Source of the DNA: Streptomyces sp. 2114.4
GTDB taxonomy: Bacteria > Actinomycetota > Actinomycetes > Streptomycetales > Streptomycetaceae
DNA: 64,000 bases
Assembly: GCF_900187385.1 (NCBI RefSeq)
Contig: NZ_FYEY01000001.1
Span: forward strand, 2,542,001-2,606,000
Direction of reading: 5' to 3'
The translations under genes and the position numbers were made by a program. Positions 52,874 through 61,524 of the stretch are shown piece after piece. The notes beneath the pieces are model-generated. The model was not told the DNA's origin, searched no databases, and saw nothing but the letters and a program-made list of their open reading frames with translations. How positions within the stretch are numbered: the first letter of the stretch is position 1; every line of letters begins with the position of its first letter.

Positions 52874-55462
52874 GTGCCAGGTGAGAATCTGTCCCGGGAC
52901 GAGGCGCAGGAGCGGGGACGGCTGCTGAGCGTCGACGCCTATGACGTGGCGCTGGACGTCCGCTCAGCGGTCGCGTCCGGTCCGGAAGCGGAGACCTTCC
53001 GCTCCCTGACGACGCTGCGCTTCCGCTGTGCCGAGCCCGGCGCCTCGGCCTTCGCCGACCTGCTGGCGCCGTCGGTCACCTCCATCACCCTCAACGGCCG
53101 GGAGCTGGACCCCGCCGAGGTCTTCGACGGCACCCGGATCACGCTGGACGCGCTGGCCGCCGAGAACACCCTGGTCGTCGACGCCCGGTGCGCCTACAGC
53201 CGGAGCGGTGAGGGCATGCACCGCTTCGTGGACCCCGAGGACGGCGAGGTCTACCTCTACACCCAGTACGAGCCGGCCGATGCCCGACGGGTTTTCGCCA
53301 ATTTCGAACAGCCTGACCTGAAAGCCCCGTTCACCTTCGAGGTCACCGCCCCCGAGGGCTGGCAGGTGCTCAGCAACGGTGCCCGGGACGGCGAGGCCGA
53401 GGGCGGACGGCACCGCTTCGCGACGACCGAGCCGATCTCGACGTACATCACGGCCGTGGTCGCCGGCCCGTACCACTACGTCTGTGATGTCTACCGGCGT
53501 ACGTTCGAGGACGGCACCGAGCTGGAGGTGCCGCTGGGCGCGCTGTGCCGCAAGGGCCTGGCGAAGCACTTCGACGCGGACGACATCTTCACCGTCACCA
53601 AGCAGGGCCTGGACTTCTTCCACGACCACTTCGACTTCCCCTACCCCTTTGGGAAGTACGACCAGGCCTTCGTCCCGGAGTACAACCTCGGGGCCATGGA
53701 GAACCCCGGCTGCGTCACCTTCCGCGAGGAGTTCATCTTCCGCGGGAAGGTCACCGAGGCGTCCTACGAGCGGCGGGCCAACGTCATCCTGCACGAGATG
53801 GCGCACATGTGGTTCGGCGATCTGGTCACCATGCAGTGGTGGGACGACCTGTGGCTCAAGGAGTCCTACGCGGACTTCATGGGCGCCTTCGCGCAGGTGG
53901 GGGCGACGCGCTTCGCCGACGGCTGGATCACCTTCGCCAACCGCCGCAAGTCCTGGGCCTACCACGCCGACCAGCTGCCCTCCACCCACCCGGTCACCGC
54001 CGACATCCGTGACCTGGAGGACGCCAAGCTCAACTTCGACGGCATCACCTACGCCAAGGGCGCAGCCGTCCTCAAGCAACTGGTGGCGTACGTGGGGCAG
54101 GACGCCTTCCTGGAGGGCGCGCGGCGCTACTTCAAGCGGCACGCCTACGGCAACACCCGGCTCGGGGACCTGCTGGCGGTGCTGGAGGAGACCTCGGGCC
54201 GGGACCTGGCGTCCTGGTCACGGTCCTGGCTGGAGACCGCGGGCGTCAACTCCCTGACCCCGCAGGTCACCTATGACGCGCAGGACCGGATCACCGAGCT
54301 GAGCATCCTCCAGGAGGCGGCGCCCTCGCACCCGCAGCTGCGGGTGCACCGGGTCGCGGTCGGCCTCTACCGGCGCCAGGACGCGGATGCGGCGCTGGTG
54401 CGCTACGCCCGCGCCGAGGTGGACGTGGACGGGCCGCGGACCGCCGTACCCGCGCTGGCCGGCGTCGAACGCCCCGAACTGGTGCTGGTCAACGACGAGG
54501 ACCTGACGTACGCCAAGGTCCGCTTCGACGAGGGGTCGCTGGCCACCCTGCGGGCCCGGCTCGGCGATCTGGCCGACCCGATGGCGCGGGCGGTGTGCTG
54601 GGCCGCGCTGTGGGGCCTGACCCGCGACGGGCTGATGCCGGCCCGCGACTACCTCGACCTGGTGCGGCGGTTCGCCGGCCGGGAGACCGGCATCGGCGTG
54701 CTGCAGTCGTTGCACGGACAGGCGCAGACGGCGCTGGAGCTGTACTCGGCGCCGGACCGCCGGGAGCAGGCCGCCAGGGAGCTTGCCGAGGCCGCGCTGC
54801 ACGAGCTGCGGCTGGCCGAGCCCGGCAGCGGCCATCAGCTCGCCTGGGCCCGGCACTTCATCGCCCTCGCCGCCGCCCCCGCCGATCTCCAGCTGCTCCA
54901 GGGTCTGCTGGACGGCACCGCGAAGGTCGACGGCCTGGACGTGGACCAGGAGCTGCGCTGGACGATCCTGGAGCCGCTGGCCGCGCACGGCGTCGCGGAC
55001 GAGAGCGTGATCAACGCCGAGCTGGCCCGCGACAACACCGCCTCCGGCAAGCGCCACCAGGTGCGCTGCCTGGCCGCCCGCCCCTCGGCCGAGGTCAAGG
55101 CCGGGGCATGGGAGCAGGCCGTGGAGTCCGATGTGCTCTCCAACGCCCTGGTGGAGGCGACGAACGCCGGGTTCGCGCAGTTCGGGCAGCGGGAGCTGCT
55201 GGTCCCGTACCGGCCGCGCTACTTCGCGGCGATCGAGCGGGTGTGGCGGGAGCGTTCCATCGAGATCGGGATGGAGGTGGTGCGCGCGCTGTTCCCGGCC
55301 TGGCTGGTGGAGCAGGACACCCTGGACGCCGCGGACGGCTGGCTGGAGGGGCACCCGCAGGCGGCGCCCGCGCTGCGCCGGCTGGTCCTGGAGAAGCGGG
55401 ACGATCTGGCGCGGGCACTGCGGGCACAAGCTTGTGACGAGGCGGCCGGGCCGAGGCCGTAA
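52874..55462 (+). CDS. pepN: aminopeptidase N (M1 family)
   Basis: This zinc exopeptidase removes N-terminal residues from peptides. From the GTG at 52874 (PGENLSRDEAQERGRLL), with GAGGGAG upstream, it is 862 residues. The exopeptidase motif GAMEN is in NLGAMENPGCVTF, and the zinc site is HEMAHMWFGDLVT ... E (LKESYADF). An ERAP1-like C-terminal domain is complete. Another M1 gene lies 6 kb on (61.5 kb), and the two are clear paralogues; this copy has replaced several conserved residues around GAMEN (PGCVTF for AGAVTI). Confidence 0.95.
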   Translation: MPGENLSRDEAQERGRLLSVDAYDVALDVRSAVASGPEAETFRSLTTLRFRCAEPGASAFADLLAPSVTSITLNGRELDPAEVFDGTRITLDALAAENTLVVDARCAYSRSGEGMHRFVDPEDGEVYLYTQYEPADARRVFANFEQPDLKAPFTFEVTAPEGWQVLSNGARDGEAEGGRHRFATTEPISTYITAVVAGPYHYVCDVYRRTFEDGTELEVPLGALCRKGLAKHFDADDIFTVTKQGLDFFHDHFDFPYPFGKYDQAFVPEYNLGAMENPGCVTFREEFIFRGKVTEASYERRANVILHEMAHMWFGDLVTMQWWDDLWLKESYADFMGAFAQVGATRFADGWITFANRRKSWAYHADQLPSTHPVTADIRDLEDAKLNFDGITYAKGAAVLKQLVAYVGQDAFLEGARRYFKRHAYGNTRLGDLLAVLEETSGRDLASWSRSWLETAGVNSLTPQVTYDAQDRITELSILQEAAPSHPQLRVHRVAVGLYRRQDADAALVRYARAEVDVDGPRTAVPALAGVERPELVLVNDEDLTYAKVRFDEGSLATLRARLGDLADPMARAVCWAALWGLTRDGLMPARDYLDLVRRFAGRETGIGVLQSLHGQAQTALELYSAPDRREQAARELAEAALHELRLAEPGSGHQLAWARHFIALAAAPADLQLLQGLLDGTAKVDGLDVDQELRWTILEPLAAHGVADESVINAELARDNTASGKRHQVRCLAARPSAEVKAGAWEQAVESDVLSNALVEATNAGFAQFGQRELLVPYRPRYFAAIERVWRERSIEIGMEVVRALFPAWLVEQDTLDAADGWLEGHPQAAPALRRLVLEKRDDLARALRAQACDEAAGPRP

Positions 55463-55586
55463 CCCCCGGGGCGACCAGCCCCTTTCGGCAGTCGAACGCC
55501 CGTACTTTAGTACAGGGTTGTCCGGTTTGTGGTACGGGCGTGTAACAGCGGTTAGGGGGCGGAGCGGGCGCGGGAATCGAGGTGAC

Positions 55587-56609
55587 ATGAACCACGACAC
55601 CCCGCTCTCCCCCCTCCCCCTCCGTCACCTCTCCGAGGCGCAGTGCCGGGTGATGACCACCCGGCAGCTGCGGGAGCACGGCGTCCCGGCCGCGGAGACC
55701 ACCGAACGCTGCCGCGCCGGCGGCCCCTGGCAACAACTGCTCCCCGGTGTCTATCTGCTGCACGCGGGGCCGCCCACCAGCGAGGAACGGCTGCATGCGG
55801 CCCTGCTGTACGCCAGCCACCGGGGGCCGGCGGTGCCCCGGCAGGGCGACGGGTCCGACGGCGCCCCCGAGGCGATGATCACGGGTCTGGCGGCGCTCGC
55901 CCTGCACGGCTTCACCGAGGCGCCCCCGCTGCTCGCCCTGGACCGCATCGAGGTCCTGGTGGCCCGCACCCGGCGGCTGCGCTCGACCGGTTTCGCCCGG
56001 ATCGTACGGACCGTGGAGCTGCCCGTCGCCCAGGAGATCACCGGGGTGCCGGCCGCGCCGGTGCCGCGCGCGGTCGCGGACGCGGTCGGCACGCTCACGG
56101 ATGCCACGACGGTGCGCCGGCTGCTGACCGAGGCGGTGCGCGGCGGCCACTGCGAGGCGACCTCGGTGGTGCGGGAGCTGAGCCGGGCCAGGCTGCTGAC
56201 CCGGCCGCACGTGGCGGACGCGGTGGACACCCTGCTCGCCGAGGGCCGGGCGCTGGCCGAGCAGCGGCTCTATGCGATGGTGCGCGCCCACGGCCTGCCC
56301 GACCCGCTGTGGAACGTCGAACTGCGGCTGCCGGGCGGGCCGCAGCTGGGCGGCGTGGACGCCTTCTGGCCGGAGCACGCGGTGGCCCTGGAGATCGACA
56401 CCCGGGCGCCGCGCCCCGAGGAGGACCCGCTGCAGTCGCCGTTCTTCCACAAGCGCGAGCATCTGGAGCGGCTGGGCATCACCGTCGTCCGCTGTCTGCC
56501 GCGCACCCTGCGCACGTCCCCCGAGCAGCAGGCCGCGGTGATCCGTACGGCGCTGATGGCGGCGGGGGACCGGGAGCCGAGCGCGTATGTGGTGGTACTG
56601 CCGCGTTAG
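55587..56609 (+). CDS. AbiEi-antitoxin-like / DUF559-like hypothetical protein
   Basis: 340 residues from the ATG at 55587 (GAGGTG upstream). The N-terminus (about 15-110) looks like a winged-helix AbiEi antitoxin domain: VMTTRQLREHGV, WQQLLPGVYLLHAGPPTSEE, ALALHGF. The C-terminus (about 240-330) looks like the vsr/DUF559 nuclease fold: PQLGGVDAFWPEHAVALEID, EHLERLGITVVRCLPRTLR. The acidic residues of that fold (D in GVDAFW, E in LEID) are present, but no HxxxR step that I can confirm. No AbiEii toxin gene is adjacent. Proteins like this are numerous in Streptomyces and have no assigned role. Confidence 0.65.
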   Translation: MNHDTPLSPLPLRHLSEAQCRVMTTRQLREHGVPAAETTERCRAGGPWQQLLPGVYLLHAGPPTSEERLHAALLYASHRGPAVPRQGDGSDGAPEAMITGLAALALHGFTEAPPLLALDRIEVLVARTRRLRSTGFARIVRTVELPVAQEITGVPAAPVPRAVADAVGTLTDATTVRRLLTEAVRGGHCEATSVVRELSRARLLTRPHVADAVDTLLAEGRALAEQRLYAMVRAHGLPDPLWNVELRLPGGPQLGGVDAFWPEHAVALEIDTRAPRPEEDPLQSPFFHKREHLERLGITVVRCLPRTLRTSPEQQAAVIRTALMAAGDREPSAYVVVLPR

Positions 56610-56661
56610 GGGCCTGTCAGGGTCCGTCAGGGTCCCTGTCAGGGGGTGTCCCCCGGCGCTG

Positions 56662-58407
56662 TCAGCTCCGCTTGAGCAGCAGCTCGACGTTGCGGTCCCG
56701 GGACGTTCCCGCCAGGTCGCTGCGGGCCTCGGGGGCGTTGAAGGACAGCTCGCGGTAGAGGGCCGCCAGCCCGGTCTGCGAGAGGTCGCCGAAGTCCGTG
56801 CGGTGCGGGGCGGCCGACTCGATCAGGGTGGTGAACAGCGACAGCGTGCCGTCGTGGTTGTCCACCAGCTCGATGACCCGGGCCAGCTGCGGGAAGTCGA
56901 TGTGCGAGGCGGTGGAGACCTCCCAGAAGCTGCCGTGCGCGATGATCTCGTTCTTGTGGCTGTGGCCGTTGATCCAGCCGACGACACGGGGGTGGGCGGC
57001 CAGCAGCTCCACCAGCTCGGCACCGTTGTGCCGCTTCTCGTGCGGGCGGGCCGGGTCGGGCCGGGAGTTGTTCATCGTCTTGCTGGTGTGGTGGCTGAAG
57101 ACCAGCACATGGGCCTTCTCCCCCTTCTCGTTCTCCTTCAGCGTCCGCTCCAGCCAGCGCAGCTGGGCGTCACCGACCGAGCCGGTGTAGTGGCCGCCGG
57201 GGTCGGTGGTGTCCAGGCTGATCCCGAGCACGTCGTCGGAGACCCGGAAGGTGTAGTAGAGGCGCATCCCGTCGAGATGGGCGGAGGTGTAGCCGTGGCC
57301 GTGCGGACCGGGTCCGGTGTGCGCCGGGTCGAGGTGGGCGCGCAGATACTCGGCCCGGGTGAAGGGGGCGCGCCGCTCGTCGGGGGTGACCCTCCTGGCC
57401 TGCTTGGCGTGCGCCGTCAGCAGCCGCTTGAAGTCCGCCCCCTCGGGGTCGAGGCCGTCCTTGACCGCCTTCCAGACCTTCGCGGCCTCCGCGGCGGGCA
57501 GCGTCTCCAGCTTGCGGCCGCCGGTGGCGATCTCGGTCCAGAAGGGGTCGCCGGGGGCGTAACAACCGCCGGGCAGCGAGTCGTGGTTACCGACCGTCGA
57601 GTACCAGGGCAGGTGCAGACCCGGGCTGTGGACGGTGCGGATCGCGGCCGCCAGGAACCCGTCCAGCCGCGGGAAGCCCCGCTCCTTGTCGGCGTCGCGC
57701 AGGGCGCGCTCCGGCTGCCAGTACAGCGTCAGCCCGCTGTCCTGGACCCCTTCGTAGCGGCGCGGGTCGCCGGAATTCGGGGTGATCCTGCCGCCGCTCA
57801 TCGCGGTCAGGAACCACTCCAGCTCCAGCTTGGAGTTGTTGTCGGTGTTGTCGCCGGTGGTCATCACGAAGGACAGCGGGGCGCCGGTGGCGGGCCCGCC
57901 GGGCAGCGCGTTGACCCGCTCGACCAGCGAGACGGCCCCGGCGACCGACAGCGCCTCCTGGGGCCGCCAGGCGCTGGCGGTCTCGGCGCGCAGGTACTCG
58001 TAGCGCAGCGGGCTCTGCACATCGACCAGGTGCAGGTCGGTGAACTGCACGAACGACGCCAGCGCGGTACGCCGCTTGTCGCGCCCGCCGTGGGCCGTGG
58101 CGAGGTCGGCGCGGACCACCCGGTCCCAGGCGGGGCCGTCACCGAGCCGGCGGTAGCCTCCGCTGCCGCGCGGGGCGGACACCCCGGCGAGGGTGGTGCC
58201 GCGGGTGTACGGCGTACGGGGGACGGCGGGGGCTTCGACCGGGACCGGCGCGGCCGGGGCCGGGCCGGAGGTAACGGTGGCGGCCTCGGCCTGGCGGTCC
58301 GGGCCGACGCCGAAGGCGAGCCCGAGCCCGGTGGCGGCGCCGACCGCTCCGGTGGCGGTGAGGAACGTACGGCGGTCGAAGGTGGCAGCGGACCGTATAC
58401 GGGACAT
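56662..58407 (-). CDS. Tat-exported metallophosphoesterase (TIGR03767 family)
   Basis: 581 residues from the ATG at 58405-58407 (GGGGAG upstream). A twin-arginine signal peptide (FDRRTFLTATGAVGAATG ... ) is followed by a Pro/Ala linker. The dimetal site is complete: QFTDLHLVD, TTGDNTDN, VGNHDS, FSHHTS and GHSHKN. The natural substrate is not known; these proteins resemble exported phosphodiesterases. It is divergent from asd. Confidence 0.88.
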   Translation of the reverse strand: MSRIRSAATFDRRTFLTATGAVGAATGLGLAFGVGPDRQAEAATVTSGPAPAAPVPVEAPAVPRTPYTRGTTLAGVSAPRGSGGYRRLGDGPAWDRVVRADLATAHGGRDKRRTALASFVQFTDLHLVDVQSPLRYEYLRAETASAWRPQEALSVAGAVSLVERVNALPGGPATGAPLSFVMTTGDNTDNNSKLELEWFLTAMSGGRITPNSGDPRRYEGVQDSGLTLYWQPERALRDADKERGFPRLDGFLAAAIRTVHSPGLHLPWYSTVGNHDSLPGGCYAPGDPFWTEIATGGRKLETLPAAEAAKVWKAVKDGLDPEGADFKRLLTAHAKQARRVTPDERRAPFTRAEYLRAHLDPAHTGPGPHGHGYTSAHLDGMRLYYTFRVSDDVLGISLDTTDPGGHYTGSVGDAQLRWLERTLKENEKGEKAHVLVFSHHTSKTMNNSRPDPARPHEKRHNGAELVELLAAHPRVVGWINGHSHKNEIIAHGSFWEVSTASHIDFPQLARVIELVDNHDGTLSLFTTLIESAAPHRTDFGDLSQTGLAALYRELSFNAPEARSDLAGTSRDRNVELLLKRS

Positions 58408-59982
<1,575 letters not shown>

Positions 59983-60016
59983 GGACCGCTCAGGCGGCCC
60001 GCACCAGCGGTCGCGG

Positions 60017-60364
60017 TCAGAGCGCCAGATGGCGGCGCAGCGCGGCGTCAACCTCGGCCATGCGCCGGCGTGGCACCGCGCCGACCTTGTGGAGCACGCG
60101 TTCCGGCGCGACGGCGCGCAGCTGCTCGCACTGTGCTTTGGAGTCCTTGGGCAGACGGCACTCGTCGGCCCCGAGGAAGACCTGGAAGGAAAGCACCCGC
60201 GAGGTGTTCGACGTCAGGGGAACGACCGTGACCACCCCACGCCGGTGGGACTCAACCGACTGATTGGCGCCGTTGTTGGACACGATCAGGGCCGGGCGGA
60301 TCTTGTTGGCCTCACTGCCGAGCGTCGGCTCGAGGTCAACCATGTAGATGTCACCACGCCTCAT
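60017..60364 (-). CDS. mazF: MazF/PemK-family toxin (endoribonuclease)
   Basis: 115 residues from the ATG at 60362-60364. MRRGDIYMVDLEPTLGSE, NKIRPALIVSNN, VVPLTSNTSRVLSFQVFL and QLRAVAPERV match the MazF fold and its RNA-binding/catalytic Arg and Ser/Thr. It overlaps the antitoxin gene by 14 nt, so translation is coupled. Codon use is less G/C-biased than the neighbours. It is part of a cassette between duplicated asd ends. Confidence 0.93.
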   Translation of the reverse strand: MRRGDIYMVDLEPTLGSEANKIRPALIVSNNGANQSVESHRRGVVTVVPLTSNTSRVLSFQVFLGADECRLPKDSKAQCEQLRAVAPERVLHKVGAVPRRRMAEVDAALRRHLAL

Positions 60365-60581
60365 CGGCAAGTCCGTCCCTGCTCGTGCGGTCCCACAGCG
60401 CCGCGTCCTCGCCCTTCTCCCACTCCGCGAAAGCCTCGGTGTACTCGGCTTCGAGCTGCGCGGCACGCAGCAGCTCAATGGCCGCGTGTATCACGGCGGA
60501 CCGCGATTCGCCCTTTGTTCTCGCCGCGTACTCGTCGACGAAGGCAACATCCTCCTGCGGCAGGCTCACACTGATCTTCAT
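60351..60581 (-). CDS. mazE: ribbon-helix-helix antitoxin (MazE type)
   Basis: 76 residues. The N-terminus MKISVSLPQEDVAFVDEY and RTKGESRSAVIHAAIEL form a ribbon-helix-helix DNA-binding domain; the acidic C-terminus (EAFAEWEKGEDAALWD) should wrap the toxin. It is the first gene of the operon and overlaps mazF by 14 nt. A triple half-site array before it (60591-60619) suggests self-repression. Confidence 0.9.
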   Translation of the reverse strand: MKISVSLPQEDVAFVDEYAARTKGESRSAVIHAAIELLRAAQLEAEYTEAFAEWEKGEDAALWDRTSRDGLADEAW

Positions 60582-60590
60582 ACCCTCGAT

Positions 60591-60619
60591 GCTACCGAGG
60601 TAGCCAATATCTTGCTACC
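60591..60619 (-). promoter_or_regulatory. candidate MazE operator
   Basis: Three alternating half-sites: GCTACC (60591-60596), GGTAGC (60599-60604) and GCTACC (60614-60619), 10-29 nt before the mazE ATG. The layout suits a ribbon-helix-helix repressor that binds its own promoter. Confidence 0.6.
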
Positions 60620-60648
60620 GCGAATGCCACCCACACTTTCGCCGGGAC

Positions 60649-60779
60649 AGGGCGCGGCGCTGAACGCCGTCCAGATCGCGGAGCTGGTCGCCGCGGAGCT
60701 GCGCGGCTGACGTCTGCTGCCTGCACACGGCGGGTGCCCCTGCGGAGTCTCCGCAGGGGCACCCGCCGTTTCCGGCCCC
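60649..60779 (+). repeat. direct repeat copy 2 (asd 3' end fragment plus terminator)
   Basis: A second copy of 59852-59982, 130 of 131 identical. It still encodes the last residues of Asd ([17 protein letters not shown]) but has no start of its own, so it is a duplicated fragment. It ends one base before the stop codon of the DUF1203 gene. Confidence 0.97.
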
Positions 60780-61340
60780 CTAGCCGACCGGCCGCACCTC
60801 GAACTGGAAGCAGCCGTACTCCACGGCCCGTACGTGCACCAGCGCCGTCCGCGGGTCGGCGAACGCTTCCCCGAGGGCCGCGTCGAACGCGGCCTCGGCA
60901 TCCTCGGGGACCTCCAGGTACCGGCCGCCGATGATCTGCCCCTGGTCGTTGTAGCGGCGCAGCACGCGCAGCGCACCGGCACGCATGTCCGGATACCGGC
61001 CGGCCGCCCCGTCCGGCCCGCCGCACGCCTCGGCGTGGACGAACACCGGCCCCTGCTCGTCGTACGCCCCGGGCGTCGCCCCGGCCCCGGCCGCCCAGCG
61101 GCGCAGCGGCGCATACGAGACCAGCGCCACCCGCTCGCCGGCCCGGACGTCGCGCAGACAGCAGCGCAGCAGCGCCCCGATGCAGTCCAGCGGCACCCCG
61201 TCCGCGCGTGCGGTGAACGGCTCGGTGGGCCGCCCGGCGTCGTCGGTGACCTGCAGTTCCTCGAGCGCGGCCTCCGGGATGGCGAGAGCGGTGTGGTGGT
61301 TGGTGTGCGGGTGGGTGCGGTGCGCGGTGTGGGTGGTCAT
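60780..61340 (-). CDS. DUF1203 family protein
   Basis: 186 residues. LRCCLRDVRAGERVALVSYA, GPVFVHAEACGG, YPDMRAGALRVLRRY and GGRYLEV match DUF1203, a small cytosolic family of unknown function. The N-terminus is His/Thr-rich (HTAHRTHPHTNHHTALA). Without the toxin-antitoxin cassette it would be the direct convergent neighbour of asd and share its terminator. Confidence 0.85.
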   Translation of the reverse strand: MTTHTAHRTHPHTNHHTALAIPEAALEELQVTDDAGRPTEPFTARADGVPLDCIGALLRCCLRDVRAGERVALVSYAPLRRWAAGAGATPGAYDEQGPVFVHAEACGGPDGAAGRYPDMRAGALRVLRRYNDQGQIIGGRYLEVPEDAEAAFDAALGEAFADPRTALVHVRAVEYGCFQFEVRPVG

Positions 61341-61524
61341 GCCTCCAGCGTCGGCCTCGCGGGCGCTGTGTGCTGGCGGGAATCGGACGCTGCGCTTGCG
61401 GCCGCGGTGCAGCGGGCGCCAGACGGGCGGCGACCGATCCCGAGCTGCCCACGATCAAGGGGCCCCTGCCGTGGAAGGATGACGGAAACGCCGCATACGA
61501 GGCCGCTTACGAGGAGATGACCTG

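Noticed and set aside
60652-60710. A separate small gene encoding the Asd C-terminus
   Set aside because: It has no start codon or ribosome site of its own and is part of the duplicated repeat.
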